Both the position numbers and the translations under genes were made by a program. Below are positions 32,955-46,085 of a stretch of 64,000 bases of DNA, piece after piece (within the stretch, counting starts at the first letter, position 1; each line of letters starts with the position of its first letter). The notes beneath the pieces are model-generated. The model was given only the letters and a program-made list of their open reading frames with translations. It was not told the origin of the DNA and did not search any database. The stretch is from Diadema setosum (taxonomy: Eukaryota > Echinodermata > Echinoidea > Diadematoida > Diadematidae): assembly GCA_033980235.1 (NCBI GenBank), contig CM067070.1:3196978-3260977 (forward strand). The letters are read 5' to 3'.

Positions 32955-34855
32955 TGAAGAGTTCGGTTTCAAAAGGTACTACATCCATGATTTCAAGTTC
33001 TGAGAAAAACGTGATTTTTTTTTGATTTTCATGTTTAGCAACCTCAGACTGGAATGATATTTCCCTCTATTATACTGCTAAATGATACAACACTAAAACC
33101 ATTCTAAGAAAATCCAGGTCCACGCATTCATTTTTGATGAATTAATCATTTTTATGTTTTTGTGGATATAGTATACCTTTTGAAACAGAAACTCGATGTT
33201 TTTGTGGATGTAGTAACTTTTGAAACCGAAACTGGATGTGGTACCCTTTCAAACCGAAATTTCACAAACCAGAGATATTCAGTGTGATGTGGGCATGTTT
33301 CGCAGATTGATTTTTTTTCCAGCAATAGTGTTGATGGGAATTGGATACGAGGTCAAGGGGCCTAGGTAACTGACAATGCCCTGCCCTATTTAGCAGCAAG
33401 AATAATGAACCGATGTACACAGCTAATGTCTCACTTCTCCCTTGCTGACCGATATTTTGAATGAACTATAATTGTTATTGGTCATAAGCATTCAATCAAT
33501 TTTTACAGGCCTCAAATGTTCTGGATCCATCGAGTATGGGGGTGGGGGGGGGGATCCATTTAGCATGCCAAAACGGTTATAGATGGGGAGAGGTCATAAT
33601 ATCTCACCAGGTGATTTCTATTTTCAATTTTCTCCATTTGTTTTTCTCTCATGAGCTTTATCTCATGATTTCTTTTTTTATATTAAATTCTTGGCTATTT
33701 TTCTCTTTGTCAATTCTCCCTTCACGTGTTTCAAGAATACTGTATTAATCACCTTTTTTTTTCTTCATTTTTTTTTTCAATGGAACTTCGAGGAGAAAAG
33801 GTGGAAAAGCAGTATCTGAATGTTTTGTATTTTCTCAACGCTGTTATTGAATTCGTTACATGAATTTCTGTCTGGTATGTTCTTTATCAAATAAGATGAA
33901 TCTGATATTCTAAAAGCTGATAAATTCAAGACCGTCGATGAGTAATATGACCACCTATACTAAACATACATTTGGAATTACGTTTGTGACATTGTATAAG
34001 TAAAAGGTGTCATCTACAAGAATGAATATGCCACTACGACTTCGTACTCCCAGCCCTGGTATTTTACATAATGCATGTACTTTGTATAGAATAAGACAGC
34101 ATACCCATTGGTAAAGCACCGTTGGTAGGTATGTCAGAATTTCATGCTATTGTATACATTTAACAAAGTAACTTTGCTTTCAGAATAGTTGTCACAAACT
34201 TTGATTAGCTGTGTAGCCATTTGTTTAAGGCATAGTCCATATCTAAAAAAGTGTTTGTGCTTAACTCTGGGGACAATTTATCGCTGGCTGAAACTAAACA
34301 ATATACGGGCAAATAGAAAATGCAGTAGGTGGGAGTACATGAACGTCACATAATTTCTCCACTCTTCGCCATTTCTCCTTTGCTCTTGTTTTTGCTCTTG
34401 CTTTTAGTTCCTGATCTTTTTCTTAGGATGGTTTGTTTTGTCAATGGGTTTTCCATCATTTTCCCCCATTGCTTGGTGAAAAATGTGATGAGTTTTTCAA
34501 GATATTTGTCAGAATTGCGTAGTGATTTCAACAGAAATCGCCAAAAAGCCAAAAGCCAAACAGATTAAGTCAGTAGACAATGGTAGAGGGTCAAGTCAAT
34601 GCTGCTCTCTGGTTGGTCAAATTCCGAATGATGTCATTGGAGTGGATGTAGTACCTTTTGAAACCAAACTAAAATGGATGTAGTACCTTTTGAAACCGAA
34701 CTGATTTTTAAATGTAATCTTTTAACACTTTCTGTTTGGAAATTCAGCTTTTCGTCAGTATAGGTGTAAAGAGGTCCTAAAATGAGTACCCCAAAACCAA
34801 AAAGTGGATTTTGATGGAAAAGGGATGTAGTACCTTTTGCAACTGAGCTCTTCAT

Positions 34856-34856
<1 letters not shown>
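32955..34856. mobile_element. 1.9-kb inverted-repeat element with internal copies of its end
   Basis: The left end is GAAGAGTTCGGTTTCAAAAG followed by GTACTACATCC. The right end is GGATGTAGTACCTTTTGCAA followed by CTGAGCTCTTC. The GGATGTAGTA(C)CTTTTGAAAC word also occurs at about 33204, 33234, 34642 and 34675. It is flanked on both sides by microsatellites (ATCT and AT). The ends resemble family C (TGAAGAGTT.G.TT.CAAAA). No transposase was recognised inside. Confidence 0.6.

Positions 34857-34905
<49 letters not shown>
34857..34905 (+). repeat. AT microsatellite
   Basis: Uninterrupted AT dinucleotides directly after the 1.9-kb element. Confidence 0.95.
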
Positions 34906-34906
<1 letters not shown>

Positions 34907-34911
34907 ACATT

Positions 34912-36010
34912 TTTTTTTTCTGCCGAAAATTCACAAAGTAGGCAACGCCGGACATCCAATCGTATCGGACTGTTCCTGTCCCATGGTACAAATATCAGGA
35001 TTTGTATGTTCGAGATACCACAGATTTCTTGTGTCGCATTGAAAGAATCAACAGAAAAGGGCCAGTCCCCTCAAATGCTATACTAGTGTCAGCAGCTCCT
35101 TCTACACCAATATACCACACAAGGAAGGCTTAGCCGCATGAAAGAGGGCTTTGGATAAACGGGATGACAAATCCCCTCCCACAGGCCACTTAACCCGCCT
35201 AATTGAATTGATTCTCAGACTGAACAATTTCAAATTTGTTGACACCCACAACTTACAAGTAGAAGGAGCGGTTTTTGGCACACCAATGGCTCCCTCCTAT
35301 GACAATATTTTCATGGCGGATTTAGTGGGAAAAAAATCATTCATGCATCACCACACAAATCGTACAAAGACTCATGGCGTTGATACATTGACGGCATCAA
35401 TTTCATCTGGTGTCATGATCAATCACCTAAGCCTTCATGACTTCATTTCCTTGATATACCCATTTTATCCCGCACTCAAACTCACATTTGAAACATCGAC
35501 AACTCAGGTTCCCTTCATGGACGTCTTGATTTAAATATCAAGAATAAAACACCCCACACCATACTCTAAGCCCACTGAAAGTCATGCTTATTCAATCCCC
35601 GAATCTTGTCATCCCTCCCTCACAGAGTATCCCCTACAGTCAAGCACTATACGAATCCGTAGAATCTGTTCAGAAGAGGTGAATTAATCACAGGGAATAG
35701 CACAACTACAAGAACATTTGTCACAGCGCCACTAAAACAAAACAGATGTCCAGAAAGCTGTAGATAAAGCTTCTACCGTCCCCCGAGAATTCTTTTTGAA
35801 ATACAAAATAAAAAAATCCAATGAAGAGGACGCCCTTTGTTGTATCGTTTCACCCAAATCTGAGAAAATTCTCTCATGTCATGCGTGAACACCTCCCAAT
35901 TTCGCATCTTTCACGTTACAGGCATCAAAAAATCACATCAAGTCACTCTGAAACAGGAATCATATTAGATCTTGAAAACACTTACACCGTATGGTATTAA
36001 TGAAGATGAG
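34912..36010 (+). pseudogene. Degenerate Penelope-like reverse transcriptase
   Basis: Reading across frames gives the Penelope-like order: LPKIHKVGNAGHPIVS (about 34920-34968), YTNIPHKEGLAA (about 35102-35136), GAVFGTPMAPSYDNIFM (about 35265-35315), YIDGINFIW in another frame near 35382-35408, YPALKLTFE and TTQVPFMDVLI (about 35470-35532), then PESCHPSLTEYPLQ and RRICSEE. Stops and frameshifts lie between, and the catalytic YIDD reads YIDG. This is a dead fragment; no GIY-YIG endonuclease was recognised. Confidence 0.8.
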
Positions 36011-36867
36011 TAATAAAAATGTTATATTGGAAACGCAGATGAATTATTTCTGTGTTAGATGATAGGGCATTTATTGGAACAGATATAACGTTTATCAAGG
36101 ATTAAGTTTTCGATGTTGCATTGGTTGATAAAAAGGTACTGTTATATATTCAGCTATCATTATTTTAATGTGTATAGAATGAATATAGTGATTATGTGTA
36201 TATGGGTGTATAAAAATTATATTACATATATATATATATCTATATATATCATGTCTAGGAAGTCTATGAAAATAGATAAAATAGATATATAAGTATAGGT
36301 GTGTACAGGAAAAACAGTATATGACACTGTGCGACACAGTTCTGTTATATCACGCAGTAAGTGCGTAATGATTTTGCCAATCATATATTTTTTTCTGTTA
36401 TGTGTATACAATATACTTTTGTGTTAAGTGCCTAGGGACAAGTGGTAACACACCATCTACCCTTTTACTGGACCCTGGTTTCATGCCTGCCATTGTGATT
36501 GACTGCGAACCAGCTGTATGAGTTAAAGACTGGTATGAATGACCACGAGAAAGTACATTATATTGTACTTTTAAACCATCCTTTTACACTGACACAAATT
36601 GTTTGCACGAAGACTGAACCCATTTCTTCATACCATCAGACCCTACTCCTGCACTACCGCACACACACCTTCCCTCCCAATTTATCACATGATCACTCTA
36701 CCTTATCCCGCCCAAGACAGTCACAGGACAACCCAAGAAATACACACTCGCCTGCTTAGCAGGTAACTACATTATTAAGTTTAGTTATGATACGTTATTT
36801 TATTACTGTTTATCATTTTTAATTGTATGACATTCCTGTAAGTAATATGTACCCATTATTATATATT
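36011..36867. other. Intergenic, nothing recognised
   Basis: AT-rich with short TATA runs near 36225-36250. The open frames have no domains. Confidence 0.5.
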
Positions 36868-37371
36868 TGAGTATATGAATATAAGAACGACCCAAGTCCA
36901 ATTTTTGGCCAAATTCAGTTTGACATGGGAAATTGTAGCTTATGCATGGACTCATCTTGTGTATAAATGATAAATCCTAATTACCCCCGTAAGTGCCTGA
37001 AATGAATGAGTTAAATTTTATATTAATGTAAGAATGAAGGACTTGGGTCATTCTTACATTCATATAATAGCGCCCTCTCTCATCCTTCTCCCATCTCTAT
37101 AGCAGAATATCATGTATATGAATCAAAGAACGACCAAAGTCCATATGAATCAAAGAACGACCCAAGTCCACCACACAAAATGGCCTCTCCACAATTAATG
37201 TAAATGTTAATTGTAATAATTATATATGTTCTAATTTGTATATACAATGTTGCCTTCCCATCACAGTTAAATAGAATATTATTGGACAAATAAAAAAGAT
37301 ATGAAGTTTTTTTTTAGTTTACTAGAAATGATCTTCCATGGACTTGGGTCGTTCTTATATTCATATACTCA
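36868..37371 (-). mobile_element. Family E inverted-repeat element, copy 2 (reverse)
   Basis: It starts TTGAGTATATGAATATAAGA and ends TCTTATATTCATATACTCA. Internal blocks are in reverse order relative to copy 1 at 17951. ACGACC(C/A)AAGTCC recurs several times inside. Confidence 0.85.
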
Positions 37372-37942
37372 TTTACTTACAGTTATACATTGTTGAATGT
37401 TTTGCAATTGCTATGTTGCCAAGTATGCACTGAAACTGCTAATTCATACCGAAACTGTTCTCCATGAATTATGTTCATTATACTCCTTGTGATCTGTCAT
37501 GCTGAAACATATACTTTATTTCGAATAAACAGACAATAAACCTGACGAAGAGCCGAAGTCGAAAGCTTTCACCAGCCGGCATCGTGCGACATATTCTGTC
37601 CTGATTATTCCAAAGATGACAGGTCATACGATAAATATTTCAGCAATACAATGTATATATATTATATATATATATATCATAATAAACTCAGTCAAGTTTT
37701 GACCGTTTTGACCTTGTTATTAAAAAAGTGTTGTTTTGTTGTTGTTGAAGTCAAATATAATTTCTTCTTCTTTTTTTGATTATAATCACTATTTTTGATT
37801 CAGTCTACAATCATATATCATTAAACTTTAATAATCTCTGTTAAATATACTCTATATAATCTTCTTTGTATTTTGTGGAGGTCAAGCAGGCCCCTTTTTA
37901 AATAAAGCGGAATAAACGAAAGAATTAATGAATATTATATAT
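37372..37942. other. Intergenic, nothing recognised
   Basis: AT-rich. The line near 37540-37600 (CTGACGAAGAGCCGAAGTCG followed by AAAGCTTTC) resembles the conserved 3' end found on some Penelope-like elements, but is too short to assign. Confidence 0.35.
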
Positions 37943-38188
37943 ATGAAGAGTTTGTTTGCAAAAACCGATAAGTCCATTTGTGAAAATTTTGAAGTACAAT
38001 CTCTGTCATAAAGTACAAAATAATACCTTTTAAATGATATATTGGTCACTACATATAAAGGTACATTTTTGAAGTTATGGTCAAAAGAAGCCAATTTTTT
38101 CTTATTATTCTCTTTATTTTTCTTGACATTTAATCGGAAATATCTCCATTTGGCAAATATGGACTTATCGGTTTTTGCAAACAAACTC

Positions 38189-38237
<49 letters not shown>

Positions 38238-38265
38238 AAGAGAGAGAGAGAGAGAGAGAGAGAGA
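37943..38265 (-). mobile_element. Family C MITE, copy 3 (reverse), with AT and GA microsatellites
   Basis: 37943-38193 is a 251-bp family C copy in reverse internal order with perfect outer ends. It is followed by an AT run (38194-38231) and a GA run (38239-38264). Confidence 0.85.
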
Positions 38266-41200
38266 AGGCCCTGGGTCCCGACCATGTACAGAACCAGTGT
38301 AGCTCCTTCATTGTTTATTCAGTGCGAGAAGATAAGGGCATTTATGGACGTGCTATAGTATATCTAGTTTTAATATTCCCAAGCTTTCTGTCTTTTTAAG
38401 ATCTTTGTGAGGGTTGTGAAGTGATACATAAAATGGCTCACTGGTATTAGCATGGCTGTACTCGTTGGCAGTAATAATCTAATTTCAATGAGTCTATGAT
38501 GGCCATGCCATCAATGGCTTTGTAGTTGTATAACAAGATACAATAATAATGTATTTAATTAATTTCATATTACTAGGTACATTTCATAGAAATATAATTA
38601 TATCAGACTGAACATTCCAGTGTTATCATGTTCATTGTTTATAATAAGGGTATACAACAATAGCACCAATATCGTATCCTTGTTTTGTATGCTATATAAA
38701 AGAAAACTGTAGTAGTAATATATAAAGCTGAATTATCTTCATATTGTTGACAATAATACAGAACATAAGTGATGTGATAGCAGTGGAAGAACGGTCGTTG
38801 TGGTATCTTTCATGTAAATATCTACATGAAATGACTACATACAGTATATAATTATTACCGTAAATCACCAAACCCCAACAATAAATATGCGAACAGATCT
38901 ACGCGAGTTTCGGATGATAAAAAAATGACATAATTTATTGTCTTTTTCTTTTCAGTTTTTCTAGGTATGTGTTAATGCGATATAGTATTTCTTAGATTTA
39001 TGGATTCGGAACTTTAGCAACCATTCACACATCACCTTTGATACCTCAAATATATTTGTAAAAGATGATGCATGTGCACTGCAACTTATGTATGAGTCAT
39101 GAATTCAGTGTACAATGAGTAGACAAACTTTCAGTTTAGGGCGATATCTAATCTCGGAGGTGGTATGCAGCAATACTATGTTTCATTCCTGCATAGTTAG
39201 TCACAGTAAGATGAGAACATCGCTCTCGAGTATAAACCGGAAACTTTAAAGCCCCTTCTCTCAGTACATTGTATATTCATCTGACACGAATATTCTCTTT
39301 AGTAAAAGAAAACAATCATGAGATAAAAAAAAAAAATCCTAGGTTAAAAAAAAAATAAAATCAATGTTTTCGTTCGCCTAGTTTCGATGAGAAAATAAGC
39401 GGAAGGCAGACACTTGTTTTGCCAAAGCAAACGGAAAAAAACGTTGGTTAGCTATGCTGATATGAAAACCATTGATTTTGTAAAATTTGTAGTCTTTGTG
39501 TACTGATTTTTGTCTAAGAGAGAGTATCAGCCTCAGTCGGCTCTCTTGTTTACCTTGTTGGTTCCTGCTGTATTTCTGTCTGGAGGGAGTAGCTTAAACT
39601 TTCAAGGTAAGGTAGACTGACTGCTTATATTATCTTTGTATTATTTTGCCTGTTAGCTTGTGGCAAATAAGTGGAGTGAAAGGAATAAAAGGCGAAATTA
39701 TATAGTGTGTATGTAAAGTGAACATTGGCGGATGAAGGCACGAGATGGGAGGATTAAACAACATTCCTACGACCGTCCTCGGTTGTCTCGTAATAAATGT
39801 CTGCGGACAATGTCTATGACAATTTCAGGTGTTCATCCACATATACATGCTGTGATACCGTTTTACTTCATGTCTTTCTGGGCCATTCTCCGAAAAAGTA
39901 TGCAATGGCAGTTGTACAAATGACAATTATTCAATTCAAAGATTTTTATTCATTTTTTATCAATTCAGAAACTTAATCTCTTAGGAATGCAAAACAGTCA
40001 ATGGGTGATTTTTGAAAGCTCATATCTTTTCTAGAAACATTTCCAAACGCAAACCAAACAAACATGTCAAAACCACATATCACAGACGTTACCAGAGGCA
40101 GCACCTTAGAAAATCGTTGGTTGTTATTTTTTCTTGCTTTAGAATGACAATACTTATATAAAAATACAAGCTTAAACATAAACTACCATCACGGAAACAT
40201 TTTGGAGTCAGTTTTGATCTAATCTGTAATAAAAACGATCGTGATTTATTACAAAGTGAAGGCCGCTATATAAAAATCAAGGACATATATTTCGCCTTAA
40301 AATATGTTACCCTGATCTAACTTTTTACCTGCATTTGAATTATATCTATAATCTCATTGACTATGTATGAAACATTGTGAATACGTGTTACACTTTTCAT
40401 AAATAGCAAATGTCTGGTAACAACTCTGCCAGATTAAATATATTTTTTTGATCTGAAAAGAACGGTGTGTGGTAACGTATGTGACACATCAGAAGTCCCG
40501 TTAGCATTCATTTCAGACCCAACAACAATCATGCTAATAAATTCATTTTAACTTGGAAGAACATCTCAATGTGACTATTTTCGATAAAACATCGCACTTT
40601 TAAACGTAATGAATGATCTCGTCATACATAGAAGATTGGATAGCTCTCAAATAAAACTTTGAGATATACGTGAAATACGAGAACGAAACAAACACAAATC
40701 CACAATACTCTCTTCTGATATAGTTTCCGAAATTTTTGAAATTATTTTGTTTTTACTTTATTTTTTTAATTACACGGAAGATGGTAGAAGTTGGAAAAGA
40801 TTTCTATGCAAATAATACACATGAATTCAATTTTCCTTTGTTCCGGTCTGTAATAAATTAGGTCTAAAAAAATCGGTAAACTATGGTAACGTCTCTTACA
40901 AAGCATCTATGTTCCCTGACATATTAAACTACCGATTTTTTTATCAAACTCCGACCACTCAAACATGTGATTCAAAAAACCTGATGCAAAGCGTTAGACA
41001 TCAAATCCTATTGTCATTTTCAGAGCATAAACAAAACAACGAAGGAAGTGCTCTTGACTTTAACCAAAATGCTGAACGCATTTTATGTAGATAAGATGCA
41101 ACATTTTAATGAACAAGGTAGAACGTTCCTGTAGTCCCGTTTGCTGTGAAGTTGACAACATAAGGTGAGTACCAGACTTCAGCCCGTAAAGACCTTCCAA

Positions 41201-41396
41201 GTTGACTTGACACACACACACACACACACACAAACCACAACATACCAGAAATAGAATGGAGTTGTAACGTATTTCTGACGGCACGTTTTATAAATGTCAC
41301 AATTCTAAGAGATAGTACAGTTCTGGTTTAGATGAGGATTCAGGTTTTAATTCTTTGCAAAATAATCGAAATCCACTTATATGAACTACTTTCTTC
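38266..41396. other. Intergenic upstream of gene 2, no gene recognised
   Basis: No coding exon was seen. 39929-39960 (CAATTCAAAGATTTTTATTC) could be a LINE tail in reverse but has no ORF behind it. A CA run lies at 41211-41233. A possible 5' untranslated exon of gene 2 near 39540-39605 is listed separately. Confidence 0.4.
39540..39605 (+). other. Possible 5' untranslated exon of gene 2
   Basis: The gene 2 start codon exon is preceded by a strong acceptor, so an upstream non-coding exon is expected. A clean donor, CAAG|GTAAGG, at 39605/39606 with pyrimidine-rich sequence before it is one candidate. There is no further support. Confidence 0.15.
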
Positions 41397-41546
41397 GATG
41401 AAAATCGGTTTAGAAGTGACTAAGATGTCCGAAATAAAGTAAAAGAAAGAGGTCCACATAAAAGTAGAAGGGCCATCACATTTTGTTAGTACCTCTTTCT
41501 TTCATTTTCTTTGGATGTCTCAGCTATTCCAAAAACGATTTTCATC
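41397..41546. repeat. Fold-back, about 60-bp arms
   Basis: The left arm starts GATGAAAATCGGTTTAGAAG and ends GAAAGAGGT. The right arm is the inverse (ACCTCTTTCTTTCATTTTCT ... AACGATTTTCATC), with a spacer of about 30 bp. Confidence 0.7.
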
Positions 41547-42470
41547 TAATAAACTTTGATTCTTCTTAGAAATGCATGTTACCAAGTCATAGAGAGCACG
41601 ATGTCAAAAATCAACGCGCCAAGCGTTGCGGTTAACCTTGCTGCATGATACACTTTTTTGGTAGTACCGTATTTGACGTGCTTGATGGTAACGTATCTGG
41701 TGTACCGTTACTGTCCTCACACTGTTATAAACAAAAGTATTATTTTCTTGAGCCATATTGTTGTGTGATTAATCATTACCAAAAGCAAAGTTTAAATGAC
41801 GTATCTGTTATCAGCTCATCATAATACATGTATGAGGTTTCCACGGCTTCAGATCAGTACATTTTGTGTAACAAGCAATTCAACGAATAAATAATGTTTG
41901 CTATATATGCGTGAGGTTGACTTCGTTTAACCCTTTAAATTACACTTCAATGCGACATTACTTTGATCTTCTCTGAAGAGTTTTAAAAGGGGTGACTTAT
42001 CTGACTGCGATTTGGCGACATGATGTAAATGATCTCATAGAGAATTATCAAAACATCATATTGTTATGTAATATTATTTGACATTCAGGCACTTGAAGGG
42101 CAATGAAATGGAGTACAAAAGATTTGATTTAAAAGATATGTTTACGACAAAGAACTTGTTATAATATTATTATGAGCACTACCTTTACTGGCGACATGGG
42201 GTATTTAGAGTTACATCAAACTTCGGATTGCATTTATAATATTATCCCGGATGTCCCAATGACTTTATCGATACATATTTTGCAGGTCTAATCTCTTTGA
42301 TGAATAAAAGTAAAAATGTTGATTTCTAAGGGACAGAATATCGATATAAACTGTATGAACATGCTGGCGACACGAAAATCACATTTTTGCACACTTTTGG
42401 GGAGAATGGCCCCCAGTCTTTGTATACGTGGCCTAAAATGATTGCAAGGTCGTCGTTTCTTTTTTTTTCC
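41547..42470. other. Intergenic just before gene 2
   Basis: Nothing was recognised apart from the pyrimidine tract (42457-42470) that leads to the gene 2 acceptor. Confidence 0.4.
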
Positions 42471-42482
42471 ATGCTGCAGTGG

Positions 42483-42528
42483 ATGTCGAAGCTTGTAGCA
42501 GTTTGGTTTATTCTTTCTGTTGGCTGTG
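42483..42528 (+). CDS. Gene 2 exon 1: signal peptide
   Basis: It encodes MSKLVAVWFILSVGC plus one base, with donor GTAAGT. The sequence just upstream (T tract, then CATGCTGCAG at 42470-42479) is a strong splice acceptor. This favours the ATG at 42483 over the in-frame ATG at 42471, which would then be intronic. It matches gene 1 exon 1 at LVAV. Confidence 0.7.
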
Positions 42529-42616
42529 GTAAGTGGATAAAACTGATTTCCATGTTATTAGCATGTATTTGGGCGGATTTCAAATGACTATCATTGTAGA
42601 AGTTGTGATCTATACG

Positions 42617-43133
42617 TTAACTCTTAATGTGCCATGGTGGAAACCCCCCGTGTGCCACGTTATTCTGAGACACGAAGGTAGTCATGCTTTGAGAAAGAAA
42701 TCTGTTTTTCCAATTTGTATAACTTCTACAAATTTCTGTTAAGATGGGCGTAATAGGAGGCAAAGTTAAAGAGGAATGCTAAGCTTTGCTTCAATATAAA
42801 TTTTATGACGACTCTATTTTCAATTTTTGTTTTGAATGACTGGTTGCTACATTACTGTAAAGACATGACTTTTGCACATTAAACCATGACAGAAACTTAA
42901 AATGTACGAGCAAATCTAGTTGGGAACATCGCTTGATAGTCGATCACCACATAGAATGCAAGCCGTATATGAGAGGAAAAAAAGCACAAGAAACGCTTTC
43001 ATTGTGTCGCGGGATTAGCAGTAATTAGCGGCTTATCGATCGGTCTTGGCGGCTTTGTTTGTTGAGCAGAATATGCGAAGTTGGCACGCCGTCGACTGAG
43101 TCGGAGGTGCGAACGTGGCACATAAAGAGTTAA
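42617..43133. mobile_element. TTAA-ended inverted-repeat element in gene 2 intron 1
   Basis: The left end is TTAACTCTTAATGTGCCATG. The reverse complement of the right end is TTAACTCTTTATGTGCCACG. Length is 517 bp, with no ORF of note. TTAA at both ends suggests a piggyBac-type target; this assignment is inference. Confidence 0.6.
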
Positions 43134-45390
43134 GAAATGTCAATATCATTACCACCTAATTTATTTCGAATCACAAGGTTTGTTGCCATAATTTGAAGGC
43201 AATTTATGAAAGGCAGTGAACTATGCGAACTCCATATAAATAATCATCAGGAATATCTCAACCTGTTCTGTTTCCGGAATACGTCCAAAGAGACACAATT
43301 ACAACGGAGAGGATCTCGAAAAAAAAAAAGATGACTAAACACACACTTTTCGTATGATCAGAAACATTTACTCTTATTTGGCGAAATTATGGGAGAAGAG
43401 GAATGGACAGCAGACGAAACGGTGTGGAAATATATCATGGCAAGCAAGAAACAAACCCTTTATCATACTTAAAGAAACTTTTGAGATACGCTAAAGAAAT
43501 AATGTTCCCAACAGTTTTAATGGGACAGGAGGCGACGTGTTCAATGCTGCAATTTAATTATCGCTGTATCGTTTTGATACTTTTCTGTATGAAAATGGAT
43601 GGTACTTTGAAAAACAACCAACGTTTTGAATTAAAGGAAGTAGGGGAGCGTATGGTGTTACCGGGCGCTTTTTTGTTGTTGTTGTTGTTGTTGCTCTGAA
43701 TCCCGTTCTCGAGGGAAATAATGTTTGCTATTCACAAATCTCCAAAAATTACAAGTTCTACAAAAAAAAAGTGAATGATTTAATCATTCCGATATTTGGA
43801 AAATATGTACTTCATGCTAACCCCTCGACAAAAAGCAAGGTATCTTTCTTACAGTTTGGTGCGAAATACGATCTCGACATCTTTCACATCTTTTTTATGC
43901 ACCAAAATCATTGTTTATACCATCGTTTCACTATGCACGTTCTTACCTATAGGACAACAAAACGAAAAACGGCAAAATGAGGTTCAAATTTCGTATTGTA
44001 CGGTAAAATGAGTAACATGAACATTTCGATACATTTACGACGTAAAATCTTGTTATAGTTCTTCCAAATATGAGGTGAAATGTGAATATTAGCAAGTATA
44101 TATTTTTTTTTTTGTGTGTGTGTCCATGTGCCAATTTCCAGCCGATATAACGCTCGGTTACAAGTTTGCAAAGTCCCATCCCGTCTATTTAGAATTAGAA
44201 TGTCATTAGTACGCAGAGATATACTCGTCCGGAATTGTAAAGGTGTCCGGTAACATACCATGGTTGTAAGTATATCATGTAAGTGTAGTTTTTGGTGATT
44301 TTAAAATGATTGCTACATTCTCACTCTATTTCCCTCATTCATATTTTGAATGTTAAAAAAGGAGTTTAGGACTTGTTGATGAGCATGAACAGATATAAAT
44401 GTCCGAGCAATGTTCATTCATGACTAACAAGACTTCACTATAAACGATGCAGACATGCAGCTTGTATTACTTGATGATACGCATGTTGAAATTTGAATCG
44501 TAACTACAACAACTGTGAGGCGCAATTTCCTTGTTTTCAAAACGATAGGCTGATATAAATCACACTATGTGTAGTCTTAATTGTGTTAGTAATATGTAAG
44601 TATGATCGGGGGGGGGGGGGGGGCACGCATAAGTACTCCGCTCTGAAATTCTATGAAAAGCTTTTCGACACCAGAAACCAGGGTAAGATGATCTGACCTG
44701 AATTTCAGTGCAGGATGCGGATACTACTTTCATTTTAATTTTTGCTTAACTTTTTGTATAATTCACATTCACATGAATCACATGAAGTGTCTCGAACGTA
44801 AAAAATCAAACGAAAGTTAAGCAAAATAGTGAGTACAGAAGAGAAGTTGTTAGAATGGAAGTGGTAATGAAATCTGCGTGTTAAGAAAGGACGATAAGTG
44901 CTGGGAGGGAGGAAAGCTGGCGTCCATATTTACATTTTCATGGGTTGAAGACTGTAGGTGAAGTCCTCGGTGAATGAAACTGCCGTCTGTGTTTAACCGG
45001 AAATCAATCAATATCTTCACATTTTGAAATATAGTCCAAAAGGTTTCTCAGAAACGCGGGATATCTATAGTGGAGGAAGGCCTGCAGTAAAGTCACTACA
45101 ACTACAACATAACAGCAACTTGTCAAAATGATGTCTCTCTCCTCAGCTCTCCTTTGTTTTCGTCTCTCTCATTTAAAACTACGGCGATGTACTTGTATAG
45201 TAATTGTTACCGGTTATCTCTGATTGATCATGTTAGTTTCTGTCAAAATGTGTGCCGTAGTTTCATCACCATGATTTTCTGTTTTCTATGTTTTTGTTGT
45301 TGTTTTTGTATGAGTTTTTTTTTCTTCATTTCTGTATTTCTATGTTTTATTATATCCGCATGGACTGAATTATATTGCCGTGCTTAAATA
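43134..45390. other. Gene 2 intron 1, unassigned
   Basis: A GTT run is at 43673-43691 and a G run at 44609-44623. No exon or named repeat was recognised. Confidence 0.45.
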
Positions 45391-46010
45391 GATATGACCC
45401 GCTACAACAATGGAATCCGAAAGTCGGGGGAGGACAATTTTCTGAAAATTGCGTGACATTATTCTCTTACTCTTCTACTTTCATGTCATATAGAGCACAG
45501 CACTCATAAAAGTACTCGGTTGCAGAGATATCGATGATTTTATTAGCGCATGTCAAGTAGTCGAGGAATTCAGATTTTCGAGAAAAACGCCTTCAAAGTT
45601 ATCCTTTCGACGCTATCATGATCAAGGGGGAGGGGAGACAGTTTTCACCGGTTAGCGCCAGCAGTCAACGCACGACCAAACAGTAATTAGGACGACCCGC
45701 ACTGACCAATGAGATCACTCCCTCGTTGCTAGGGGCGGAGTCTAGCTGCGGCGCTAAATCCAAATCTTCGGACACATTTCTATTACGTTGAACGTGGGAA
45801 ATCATGGCCCAGAAAAACGCCGATTTCTTGTCTTTCCTTTGATCATTTAGCTTCGAAATTTCGACAGATGATAGACAAAACATTAGACTACAGAATTTTG
45901 TCAAAAACAGAAATCCGATTGTTTTGACCAATTTTGATGATGTGATTTCAAGTAATCTCGATTTTCTCGGCTCAGCCGTCAGCGACATTAGGATCGTTTT
46001 GTTGTAGCGT
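45391..46010 (-). mobile_element. Family G element, uninterrupted copy (reverse)
   Basis: The ends TGACCCGCTACAACAA and TTGTTGTAGCGTATCA are inverted repeats. The body matches 31555-31855 plus 32417-32815 in reverse (CCCTCGTTGCTAGGGG, AATCTTCGGACACATTTCT, GAAATTTCGACAGATGATAG). Its 116-codon open frame is repeat sequence. Confidence 0.65.
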
Positions 46011-46085
46011 ATCAAACATGAATGAAATGAGATGAAATGAAATCAAATGATTTCGACTGACTCTGATGCGAATGTACACATGCAG

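Noticed and set aside
42471..42482. Upstream in-frame ATG of gene 2
   Set aside because: It lies inside a likely splice acceptor (CATGCTGCAG), and the paralogue starts at the position equivalent to 42483.
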